Assembly: GCA_963739385.1 (NCBI GenBank)
Contig: CAVUAI010000062.1
Location: 186,001 to 250,000, forward strand
Length of the DNA: 64,000 bases
Direction of reading: 5' to 3'
Origin: VAZQ01 sp963739385
Lineage (GTDB): Bacteria > Pseudomonadota > Alphaproteobacteria > Rhizobiales > Xanthobacteraceae
A model generated the notes under the pieces. That model saw only the letters and a program-made list of their open reading frames with translations, searched no databases and had not been told where the DNA came from. Numbering within the stretch: the stretch's first letter is position 1; each line of letters begins with the position of its first letter. The position numbers and the translations under genes are program-made. Below are positions 36,311 to 43,874 of this stretch, in pieces.

Positions 36311-38958
36311 CGAGACGCTTCGCCAACGCGTCCATACAGCAAGTCCTCGACGTGCAGTGCCACCGCCGTAGTCTCAAAGATCTGCTGCAAGGGGATAGGT
36401 GACGACTCTCCAGATGCGATGCTTTGGCCGAATTGCGACATCTCCTCGAAGTGGCCTTTGTCCGATGCCGCAGCCGACCACAGAACCGCACCGTCGCTTG
36501 CCCGCGTCAGGCTTTTGAAATCGTCCACGACCCACGCATCGCCGTTGGCAAAGACCTCGATCCGCTCCTTTGGCAGACCGGTTTTCGGCCCCAGTGCAAC
36601 GTAGCTGAGCGTGCAGACGCTGCCGTCGTCATAGCGAACCGTGGCGCAGAAATTGTCGTTGCGCTTGTAAGCGCGGTCGCCGGGATCGATTGATGTAGCG
36701 GAGATTGAGGCGACTGGTGCACCGGTCAGGAAGGCGAAGCAGTCGTACATATGACACGCTTCGCCGATGTTGCGGCCGCCGCCTTCGGCACCGTGCACCC
36801 AGTGCGCAAGTGGAATGTAGCCGGCGTTCAGACGATAATTGATCATGATCGGAGTGCGCGACGCACCCAGTTCCTGCTTGAGCGCCTGGAGCGCAGGCGA
36901 AAAGCGCCGGTTGAAGCCCACCATAAGCCGCGGCGCATCCTCGATGTCGGCGATCCTATCACGTACCGCATCAAGCTCGTCCCAGGAGACGGCGAGCGGC
37001 TTCTCAACGAATGCATGCTTGCCAGCTTCGAGAGCACGGATCACTTGTGGGGCATGTTCGTTATGACGCGTAGCAAGTACGACAAGATCGATTGCGTTAT
37101 CTTCCAGGATCGCATCGTAATCTGACGAGAAAATTTCGACCTGCCGCGAGCGTGCGAAATTGCCACCCCGCGTCGCGTCTCGGCTCACGACGGCGCGTAG
37201 GAAGAAGCGGTCCTTGCACTTATCCATCATCGGCACGAGCATTTGCGTGCCAAAGCCGCCGGCGCCGACCAAGGCGTAATTGATCCGATTTTTCGGTGGC
37301 TGCTTATGCCCACGTAGGTGGATTACCGGAGATTCCATACGATCGAGGAGGACACGTGGCTCCGTTTGATAGGCCAGCAGCACTCCAATTGCGGCCGGTG
37401 CATTCGTGGAGGCGAGCGCCGCATAGGCCGCCGGAGCCTCGTCGATTGGGACGACCCGGTCGATGAGAGACGCAACCTCAATGCGCTTGTCGGCGATCAG
37501 CTCCATATAGGAACGCATATTGCGGTTTATGGTCCAGCGCACATAGGGGTAGGGATAATCTCGGCCGAAATCCTCGTATTCCCGGTCATAACGACCGGGG
37601 CCGTACGAGGTGCTCATCAGTAGATCAATCTCCTTACGATAGAAGGTGGCGCGCTCCACCTTCATACCGATGTCGCCGACAATCACGACCTTCCCCCGCC
37701 GGCGAGTTAGCTCCATGGCGTTATTAATTGGCTCGTTCGACTTGGTCGCTGCGGTGATGACAGTCGCGTCCACGCCATTGTCGCCAGTGAGGTCACGCAC
37801 GAGACGCTGTACTCGTTCGAAATCGGTATCGACAGCGAGCGCGCCAAACGCCATAGCGCGCTTGCATCGCTCGGCGTCGAGGTCGTGCCCAATGACACGG
37901 CAGCCATTGGCGCGAAGGAGCTGCACAGTGATCAGTCCGATTAGGCCGAGACCAATGACGCAGGCTACTTCACCGAGCGCCAGATTTGCGCGCCGTACAC
38001 CCTGCAACGCGATGGCACCAACGGTCGAGGTCGCCGCGTGTTCGAGGGAGCAGCCATCTGGTATGCGGCAGACGAGATTGCGTTTGACCGAGACGAAGTC
38101 GGCGTGGTTGGCTTGCCCTGCCCCAGCGCACGCGACCCGGTCGCCGACAGCGAGGTCGGTGACGCCCTCGCCGACCGTCACAACCGTGCCCGCCAACGAG
38201 TAGCCCACGTTCCAGCCCTGGTCGATCATTTCCGTGACCGGCAATCCCGCGCTTTCTGCCGGCACCATTGCTACGCTCGCTTCGGTCAGAGCCAGCCGGT
38301 TTTCGCCTGGCGCCGAGCCGTTGCAGAGCATTAGCGTCACTGCGCGCGCCTGCCCCGGATCGAAATGAAACTTTTCATCGAGCATCCCTTCGCTTAGGGG
38401 CAGCATGCCCAGCCAGGATGTCTTATCCTCATCTAGCAGACCAACCGTGAAACCGCCTTGCTGTACCTGTCCTTTGAGGCGCAGCTCGACCAGATAGTTC
38501 GCCGGAACCTGCATCACTTTTGAGGCGGCTTGGTAATGGCCGGGCTCCCCTCCGGAAACGACCGTCAACACGCCGTCCTTGACGTCGCAGACCGCGGCGA
38601 CCTGCTGCGTCCATTCCACCTGACCGACGTGAACCGAATCCTGTGCCGGCTTCGGCATCGCTTCGGCAAAGCGTCGGTTCACGGAGTTGCGTGCAATGCT
38701 CATGGCCCGGTCAAGGGCCAGTCGCGGATTCTTTATAGCCTTCCCAAGATAATGCTGCGCGCGAACTGTGAGCTCGCTGACGCGCTCGGTCGCCGATTGC
38801 CCGGCGCTAACGGCAAACAGCGGCCGAAGCGCCGCCAGTTCCGTTCCGGTGCTGATAAGCGAAAATTCCGTGCGGACAAGTACGCAGCCGGGATCAGGCG
38901 TCGGCCGCGGCATGCGTGCCATGAACGCCCTGCTATTGCTGAACATAACCTGCCGCAT
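36307..38958 (-). CDS. Two-domain oxidoreductase: MDR alcohol-dehydrogenase-like plus Gfo/Idh/MocA
   Basis: 883 residues. The N-terminal half (about 1-545) is a medium-chain dehydrogenase/reductase with EFSLISTGTELA, the cofactor segment LGEVACVIGLGLIGLITVQL and IGHDLDAERCKRAMAFGALA. The C-terminal half (about 555-870) is a Gfo/Idh/MocA oxidoreductase: NYALVGAGGFGTQMLVPMMD, HAFVEKPLAVSWDELDAV and VGFNRRFSPALQALKQ. A beta-rich insert of about 115 residues (roughly 115-230, including GGFTVGLLDEDKTSWLG) interrupts the N-terminal half. Proteins of this pair of folds are frequent in polysaccharide loci beside GT4, AsnB and heparinase-like genes, and their sugar substrate is mostly undefined. The gene follows wecC by 30 bases. 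Confidence 0.85.
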   Translation of the reverse strand: MRQVMFSNSRAFMARMPRPTPDPGCVLVRTEFSLISTGTELAALRPLFAVSAGQSATERVSELTVRAQHYLGKAIKNPRLALDRAMSIARNSVNRRFAEAMPKPAQDSVHVGQVEWTQQVAAVCDVKDGVLTVVSGGEPGHYQAASKVMQVPANYLVELRLKGQVQQGGFTVGLLDEDKTSWLGMLPLSEGMLDEKFHFDPGQARAVTLMLCNGSAPGENRLALTEASVAMVPAESAGLPVTEMIDQGWNVGYSLAGTVVTVGEGVTDLAVGDRVACAGAGQANHADFVSVKRNLVCRIPDGCSLEHAATSTVGAIALQGVRRANLALGEVACVIGLGLIGLITVQLLRANGCRVIGHDLDAERCKRAMAFGALAVDTDFERVQRLVRDLTGDNGVDATVITAATKSNEPINNAMELTRRRGKVVIVGDIGMKVERATFYRKEIDLLMSTSYGPGRYDREYEDFGRDYPYPYVRWTINRNMRSYMELIADKRIEVASLIDRVVPIDEAPAAYAALASTNAPAAIGVLLAYQTEPRVLLDRMESPVIHLRGHKQPPKNRINYALVGAGGFGTQMLVPMMDKCKDRFFLRAVVSRDATRGGNFARSRQVEIFSSDYDAILEDNAIDLVVLATRHNEHAPQVIRALEAGKHAFVEKPLAVSWDELDAVRDRIADIEDAPRLMVGFNRRFSPALQALKQELGASRTPIMINYRLNAGYIPLAHWVHGAEGGGRNIGEACHMYDCFAFLTGAPVASISATSIDPGDRAYKRNDNFCATVRYDDGSVCTLSYVALGPKTGLPKERIEVFANGDAWVVDDFKSLTRASDGAVLWSAAASDKGHFEEMSQFGQSIASGESSPIPLQQIFETTAVALHVEDLLYGRVGEASR

Positions 38959-38988
38959 CGAGCCCTCGCCACTCCTGTGAGGCGTCTT

Positions 38989-40236
38989 TCAACGGAGAAC
39001 GCCAGCGGCATCAATCACCACTTTATCCGTCATCAAAGTACGATCGAGCGCGCGGAACTGATCATGGGCGACAAGCAGCGCCACAATGTCAGAGTGAGCG
39101 ATGGCGTCAATCAGAGATGACCAATGCAGCCTTTTTCGGCCAGCAAAAACAGGCGGGATGGCCGTTATGTTCGGCTCGACAAGGTAGACCTCCCCGACGT
39201 CATCGGAGATGAGATCTTGCACCACCGACATGGCGGGACTCTCACGGAGATCGTCTACATTTGGCTTATAGCTGAGCCCCAAGATCGCAATCCTGGGCTC
39301 GCGAAACCGGTTCGCCGCCCGTCGAATACGCTGCGTAACATGTGCCTGCTTGGCAAGATTTACCTCTCTCGCGGTACGCGTCAGGCGCGCCAGCTCGGGA
39401 TAAGAGGCAACAAGGAACCATGGATCTACGGGAATGCAGTGGCCGCCAACGCCAGGTCCAGGGCTGAGGATGTTTACGCGCGGATGAAAGTTCGCCAACT
39501 CAATCACTTCCCAAGGGTCGAGATTGGCCTGTTCGCAGATGAGGGAAAGTTCATTGGCGAAAGCGATGTTGAGGTCACGAAAGCTGTTCTCGGCCAGCTT
39601 GACCATCTCGGCGACGGCGGCCGCCGTGCGCTGAATCGCGCCTTTGGCGAAAATACTGTACAGATCATGCGCCCGGTCGGCACTGCGACGATCGAGACCC
39701 CCGACGAGCCTGGCATTGTCGGTCAACTCGCGAAGCGTGTTGCCTGGCAGAATGCGCTCCGGACAATACGCTATCAATACGTCGCTGCGTTCGGGCGCTG
39801 AGTCCGGGAATTTGAGGTCCGGACGAAGTCCATGCAAGTACTCGGCGGAGCGTCGAGTAGTGCCGACCGGCGACGTCAACTCGATGATGATAAGATTGCC
39901 CTTCGCAATGACCGGGGCTATCGCAGCGAGCGCCAATTCGACCGCACGCATGTCCGGCGTGTTGTCACTCGAGACCGGCGTGGGAACTGCAATAATGAAT
40001 GCGTCGGCCGGCTCCGGCTTGGTCGAGGCTTTCAGCATTCCCGTACTAACAACGCTATGCACCACGATGTCGAGATCGGGCTCAATAATATGGGTACGAC
40101 CATTGTTGACCCGGTCGATCACGTCCTGTCGTAAATCGACGCCGTGAACCCGAACGCCACGCGCTGCAATAGTGGCGGCCGTGGGCAATCCGACATAGCC
40201 GAGGCCAACAACGGAGATTCGATCAAACGTAGGCAT
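38989..40236 (-). CDS. wecC: UDP-N-acetyl-D-mannosamine dehydrogenase
   Basis: 415 residues. It oxidises UDP-ManNAc at C6 to UDP-ManNAcA with two NAD+. Visible features are the NAD loop VVGLGYVGLPTAATIA at residues 9-24, ELTSPVGTTRRS, YCPERILPGNTLRELTDN, the lysine segment EMVKLAENSFRDLNIAFANE, and the catalytic Cys in GPGVGGHCIPVDPWFL. KPNVDDLRESPA marks the C-terminal nucleotide-binding domain. The length fits the UDP-glucose/GDP-mannose dehydrogenase superfamily. The start overlaps the wecB stop by 14 bases, and the two act in sequence on UDP-GlcNAc. The uronic acid product is the natural substrate for the AsnB-like amidotransferases in this locus (inference). Confidence 0.92.
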   Translation of the reverse strand: MPTFDRISVVGLGYVGLPTAATIAARGVRVHGVDLRQDVIDRVNNGRTHIIEPDLDIVVHSVVSTGMLKASTKPEPADAFIIAVPTPVSSDNTPDMRAVELALAAIAPVIAKGNLIIIELTSPVGTTRRSAEYLHGLRPDLKFPDSAPERSDVLIAYCPERILPGNTLRELTDNARLVGGLDRRSADRAHDLYSIFAKGAIQRTAAAVAEMVKLAENSFRDLNIAFANELSLICEQANLDPWEVIELANFHPRVNILSPGPGVGGHCIPVDPWFLVASYPELARLTRTAREVNLAKQAHVTQRIRRAANRFREPRIAILGLSYKPNVDDLRESPAMSVVQDLISDDVGEVYLVEPNITAIPPVFAGRKRLHWSSLIDAIAHSDIVALLVAHDQFRALDRTLMTDKVVIDAAGVLR

Positions 40237-41344
40237 GCATTAGGTCATCCACGATTCTACTTGCGGCGTTGCCATCGCCGAAGGGGTTCTTTGCCTGGCT
40301 CATGCGACGGTAAAGTTCGCTCTTGGACAATAGCTCGTTACATTCGGCATAGATGCGCTCAGCATCCGTGCCGACGAGCTTGGATACGCCCGCTTCGATC
40401 CCTTCCGGTCGCTCCGTCGTCGCTCGCATGACCAGCACTGGTTTACCCAAAGTTGGCGCTTCCTCTTGGATGCCACCGGAATCAGTGAGGATGAAGGAGC
40501 AATGCTGCATCAGCCACACGAAGGCCTCATATCCGAGCGGCTCAATCAGGTGGACCGCGGGGGAGTCGCTGAGAATTTCAAAGACAGGGGCACGAACATT
40601 TGGATTGAGGTGTACTGGATAAACGACCTGCACGTCATCTCGCCGGCCGAGCCGCGCCAGAGCGTTACAAATTTGACGGAACCCCTCGCCGAAGCTTTCG
40701 CGACGGTGCCCGGTGACGAGGATCATCCGACGCTCAGGATCAATCCAGTCGAACATCTTTTGATATCGATCGCGCCGAAAAGGATCGGAAGCAATTCGAT
40801 TTGCCGTCCATTGCAATGCATCGATGACTGTATTGCCTGTCAAAACGATGTCGCGTTCCTGTATGCCCTCAGCACGCAGCGAATTTCTCGCTCGCTCTGT
40901 CGGACAATAATGACGTTGCGTGACGATGCTGGTAATGCGTCGATTGGCTTCCTCCGGCCAGGGATTGCGCAGGTCTCCGGTTCGCAGACCAGCCTCGACG
41001 TGCCCGACCGCTATTTGACGGTGAAAGGAAGCCAGCGCCGCTGCCATGCTGGTTGTGGTGTCACCTTGAACAAGGACCCAATCAGGACGAAAATCCTGCA
41101 GCACCCGATCGAGTTTATCGAAGACGGCGGAGGCGATCCCAGACAAGGTCTGGTCGGGCCGCATGATGCCCAAATCGTAGTCCGGCATCAACTCGAAAGC
41201 CGTTAGCGCCTCGTCAACCATTGAGCGATGTTGAGCCGTGCAGCAAATCTTCGTGGTGAATCGTCGCGCGGATTTGAGCTCGAGTGCAATAGGGGCCATC
41301 TTAATGGCTTCTGGGCGGGTCCCGAAGACCATTAGTACGCGCAT
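40223..41344 (-). CDS. wecB: UDP-N-acetylglucosamine 2-epimerase (non-hydrolysing)
   Basis: 373 residues from ATG 41344 (MRVLMVFGTRPEAIKMAPIA). The frame is open to 41605 but the extension is unlike the family. It interconverts UDP-GlcNAc and UDP-ManNAc. Family motifs are VLVQGDTTTSMAAALASFH, GHVEAGLRTGDLRNPWPEE, the ILVTGHRRESFGEGF loop, YPVHLNPNVR and LTDSGGIQEEAPTLGKPVLV with the UDP-binding residues. It acts in the cytoplasm and feeds WecC, whose gene follows directly. Confidence 0.93.
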   Translation of the reverse strand: MRVLMVFGTRPEAIKMAPIALELKSARRFTTKICCTAQHRSMVDEALTAFELMPDYDLGIMRPDQTLSGIASAVFDKLDRVLQDFRPDWVLVQGDTTTSMAAALASFHRQIAVGHVEAGLRTGDLRNPWPEEANRRITSIVTQRHYCPTERARNSLRAEGIQERDIVLTGNTVIDALQWTANRIASDPFRRDRYQKMFDWIDPERRMILVTGHRRESFGEGFRQICNALARLGRRDDVQVVYPVHLNPNVRAPVFEILSDSPAVHLIEPLGYEAFVWLMQHCSFILTDSGGIQEEAPTLGKPVLVMRATTERPEGIEAGVSKLVGTDAERIYAECNELLSKSELYRRMSQAKNPFGDGNAASRIVDDLMHAYV

Positions 41345-41658
41345 GCCGTTGTCCTTGCCGGAAACTGCCCTAGAAGCACGATGAGTTCGATCTGAGTGAG
41401 CGCGGTTCTTAAGGGGCATGTCACACGGTGTCAATAGTTCAAACAGTTCCGGGATAAAGCGTTTTTGCCAGGCAGCGAAGTCGGCCAATTGATTAGGATA
41501 CGAGTGGTTCCTGAGGTCCCCCATAGCCGCAGGATGAGATGGCCCCGGCGAGAGTCGCGGTGCCCCAGCGAGAGTCGAACTCGTCCGCAATGGGTTCGTC
41601 AACAAGCCGGCAATCGCCCAGCCCCGTCAGGCGATCGGGCCGCAAATATTAGGCTCCT
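41345..41658. other. Intergenic region between transaldolase-like gene and wecB
   Basis: About 310 bases on a strand otherwise packed with genes, so a promoter for wecB-wecC may lie here. GCGAGAGTCG occurs twice (about 41549 and 41569) flanking GGTGCCCCA. On the minus strand the second copy forms a T-arm-like hairpin, but no complete tRNA cloverleaf could be drawn. No protein gene is supported. Confidence 0.45.
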
Positions 41659-42399
41659 TCACTCGGCCGCAAAGCGCGCGGGCCTGATCTGATAGGCGGC
41701 CGCGGTCGCGTCTCGGTGGAAGGCCTGCACCGTTTCACGAGAATACTCGACGAGGTCCTTATCGATAAGACCGAGCTTGCTCAGGAACTCATTAGGGACG
41801 GTGATGATGTCGCAGCCGCTTTGTTCGGCATGAAAAATGTTCAAGACCTCGCGCGTGCTCGCCCACAGCAACTGCGCCTTCGGGCGAGAATTCAAAATCT
41901 GCTTGCAGGCCAGCATGTGCGGGATCGGGTCAACGCCAGTATCGGCGATCCGCCCGGCGAAAACGGAAACGATGGCCGGCGTTGCGGGATCGAGTGCGTC
42001 GGCGACAATGCGAACCTGATCGAGCGTGAAAATCGCGGTCACATTGAGCACCAGACGTTCGGACGATAGTACGCGCAGCAGTTCGCCTGATGATTGCCCC
42101 TTGGTATTGGTGATCGGAATTTTGACATTCACGTTCGGTCCCCACGCCGATATTGTGCGTGCCTGCTCCGCCATGCTCGCGAAATCGTCAGCAAAGACTT
42201 CGAAGGACACCGGCCGGTCCGGCACTGCACCCAGGACCTTGCGCGCGAACGCCTCATAGTCGCTGACTGCAGCCTTTCGCATCAGGGACGGATTGGTGGT
42301 GAACCCTTTGACCACAGGGTTTTTCGACATATTGACTATGCCCTCATAGTCGGCACCATCGGCGAAGATCCTGACCTTGAGATCCGTGATCCGGCTCAT
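41659..42399 (-). CDS. Transaldolase-like protein
   Basis: About 246 residues from ATG 42399, chosen because AGGAGG lies 5 bases upstream and the family starts there (SRITDLKVRIFADGADYEGI). Motifs are VKGFTTNPSLMRKAAVSDYE, the Schiff-base lysine in NVNVKIPITNTKGQSS, LNVTAIFTLDQV, VSVFAGRIADTGVDPI and QLLWASTREVLNIFHAEQSG. The length matches the small transaldolase/fructose-6-phosphate aldolase (TalC/Fsa) branch. Such enzymes transfer or cleave three-carbon dihydroxyacetone units. Why one is embedded among sugar-nucleotide genes is not evident. It might tune sedoheptulose-7-phosphate, the precursor of the heptose made by HldE/HldD, or make an unusual sugar. Confidence 0.88.
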   Translation of the reverse strand: MSRITDLKVRIFADGADYEGIVNMSKNPVVKGFTTNPSLMRKAAVSDYEAFARKVLGAVPDRPVSFEVFADDFASMAEQARTISAWGPNVNVKIPITNTKGQSSGELLRVLSSERLVLNVTAIFTLDQVRIVADALDPATPAIVSVFAGRIADTGVDPIPHMLACKQILNSRPKAQLLWASTREVLNIFHAEQSGCDIITVPNEFLSKLGLIDKDLVEYSRETVQAFHRDATAAAYQIRPARFAAE

Positions 42400-42735
42400 G
42401 GCCCCTCCTGCGGCGTTACAGCGGTTTAGATAGCGACTTCGGCGGCTCCCTGACACGCGATGCATTGATGCCGCGACTGCTGCACTCTTGCCATAGATTC
42501 CGTCCGATTTGAAGTGTTTAAGAGCACGCGACTGCCGGGTACTGCTCACCGGCGGCGCAGCCCGTCGTCGAATGGAAATTTCAGGAGCCGTGGTGATCGC
42601 GAAGCCACCCATGGCACCACGCCTGTAGGACAGGCCTGACGATAAATCGAGTTTGGCGAGGCGATCGAAGCGAAGCAGGCCGCGACTACAGAGAGCGATG
42701 TGGGTGCCTTGCAGCGACTCCAATCTAGAAAGTCT
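42400..42735. other. Region with an open minus-strand frame, no recognised gene
   Basis: The transaldolase frame stays open upstream to ATG 42738, whose ATGA overlaps the stop of the GT4 gene. The 113 extra residues (MRLSRLESLQGTHIALCSRG onward) are rich in Arg and Ser and match no family I know. The strong ribosome site at 42399 argues that the transaldolase starts internally. A short coupled gene or a leader are possible. Confidence 0.35.
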
Positions 42736-43874
42736 CATCGCTGTTCAAGTGACAGATAGAGTTGCACGAAACGCTCGGTTGCTTTCCTCATCGTAAAGTT
42801 CTCGACGATATGAGCGCGGGCGCGAATTCCGCGTTGGGCCCGGATCGCAACCGGCTCCGCGACGAGCGTGCCAATGGCCTGAGCAAGTGCGCGTGGATCG
42901 CGCGCGGGTACTATCATGCCGCTATCGGCCACGATCGATCGCGCATCGCCCACATCGGTCGCGACCGCCGGCAGGCCACAGGCCATGCCCTCAGCCAGCA
43001 CGTTCGAGAAACCCTCCCCGAAGCATGAGCTCGACACGACGAAATCGGCGGCGGCGAAAAGACGCGCCACGTCGTTGCGTCGGCCGAGCCGAAGGGTATT
43101 GCGCGATTCGGGAAGATTTTCCGTGCCCGCGCCGATCAGCAATGCGTGCACCTCCGGGAGCTCGGCCATGGCCGCGAGGAAGCCGGCGTGATCCTTCATC
43201 GGGTCCACCCGAGCGACATGCGCAAGCAGTGGTGCGTCACCTGGAACGCCGAGCTCGCTCCGCACCGCACGGCGCGCGGCAGCGTCGGGCCTGAACTCGT
43301 CGATGTCGATTCCGTTGGGAACAACCTCGACCCGTCGTGGGCGATAGCCTAGGGCGATATGGGATTTGAGGCCGGCCGCAGAGTTGGCCGTCACCAGGTC
43401 TGGCCATCGCGACAGCAGCGTGCAGGCTTTCACGACCAGACGCAAAGTGACGCCATAGCGCCGCAGGTCCATCTCGGAGCAGCGGATGCTCCAGACAAGC
43501 CGCGTCTGCCGACGCCGCCTCGACAGCACAAGTGCGACCAGCGCCGCCAGATCGCCGTAATACATCCAACCCTGCACGATGTCGGGCCGACCGTCGGCGA
43601 TCAGCTTGGCCAGCTTGAAAAGTCCCGCCGCTACGTTGCCGGGTTTGTCAAACCGCAACTCGACCACCGAGACCCCGGCGGCGCGCAGTCGCTCGACATG
43701 GGAGTCGGCCTGGGTCTCGACAGGGAGAAGGCTGACGACCGTGATGTCGTCGGCGACCGCGGGCTCGGCGGCAACGAGACGCGTCAGCATCGCCTCGGCG
43801 CCGCCCCCCCGAAGCCCCGCCGTGACGTAGACGATCTTGCCGGGCCGCGACGTCACGCCCACCTCTCGCGCCAT
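42735..43874 (-). CDS. Family 4 glycosyltransferase
   Basis: About 379 residues from ATG 43874. ATG 43898 would add eight. N-terminal Rossmann domain: KIVYVTAGLRGGGAEAMLTR, with the Gly-rich acceptor loop, and GRPDIVQGWMYYGDLAALVA. C-terminal domain: VEVVPNGIDIDEFRPDAAAR, HVARVDPMKDHAGFLAAMAE, SSSCFGEGFSNVLAEGMACG (the ExxxxxxxE catalytic/donor motif) and LPAVATDVGD. It is soluble or peripheral and acts on the cytoplasmic face. It overlaps the end of asparagine synthase 3 by about 20 bases or more, so it is co-translated in the 49.7 to 42.7 kb operon. Donor and acceptor unknown. Confidence 0.88.
   Translation of the reverse strand: MAREVGVTSRPGKIVYVTAGLRGGGAEAMLTRLVAAEPAVADDITVVSLLPVETQADSHVERLRAAGVSVVELRFDKPGNVAAGLFKLAKLIADGRPDIVQGWMYYGDLAALVALVLSRRRRQTRLVWSIRCSEMDLRRYGVTLRLVVKACTLLSRWPDLVTANSAAGLKSHIALGYRPRRVEVVPNGIDIDEFRPDAAARRAVRSELGVPGDAPLLAHVARVDPMKDHAGFLAAMAELPEVHALLIGAGTENLPESRNTLRLGRRNDVARLFAAADFVVSSSCFGEGFSNVLAEGMACGLPAVATDVGDARSIVADSGMIVPARDPRALAQAIGTLVAEPVAIRAQRGIRARAHIVENFTMRKATERFVQLYLSLEQR

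Noticed and set aside
41549..41590. A tRNA-like T-arm on the minus strand (GAGTTCGACTCTC with a following GGGGCACC)
   Set aside because: No matching 5' acceptor stem, D-arm or anticodon arm could be drawn upstream within tRNA length. The hairpin is probably a by-product of the GCGAGAGTCG duplication.
41345..41605. Extension of wecB to an upstream start at 41605
   Set aside because: The family begins at MRVLMVFGTRPEAIK. The 87 upstream residues show no homology and no supporting ribosome site.
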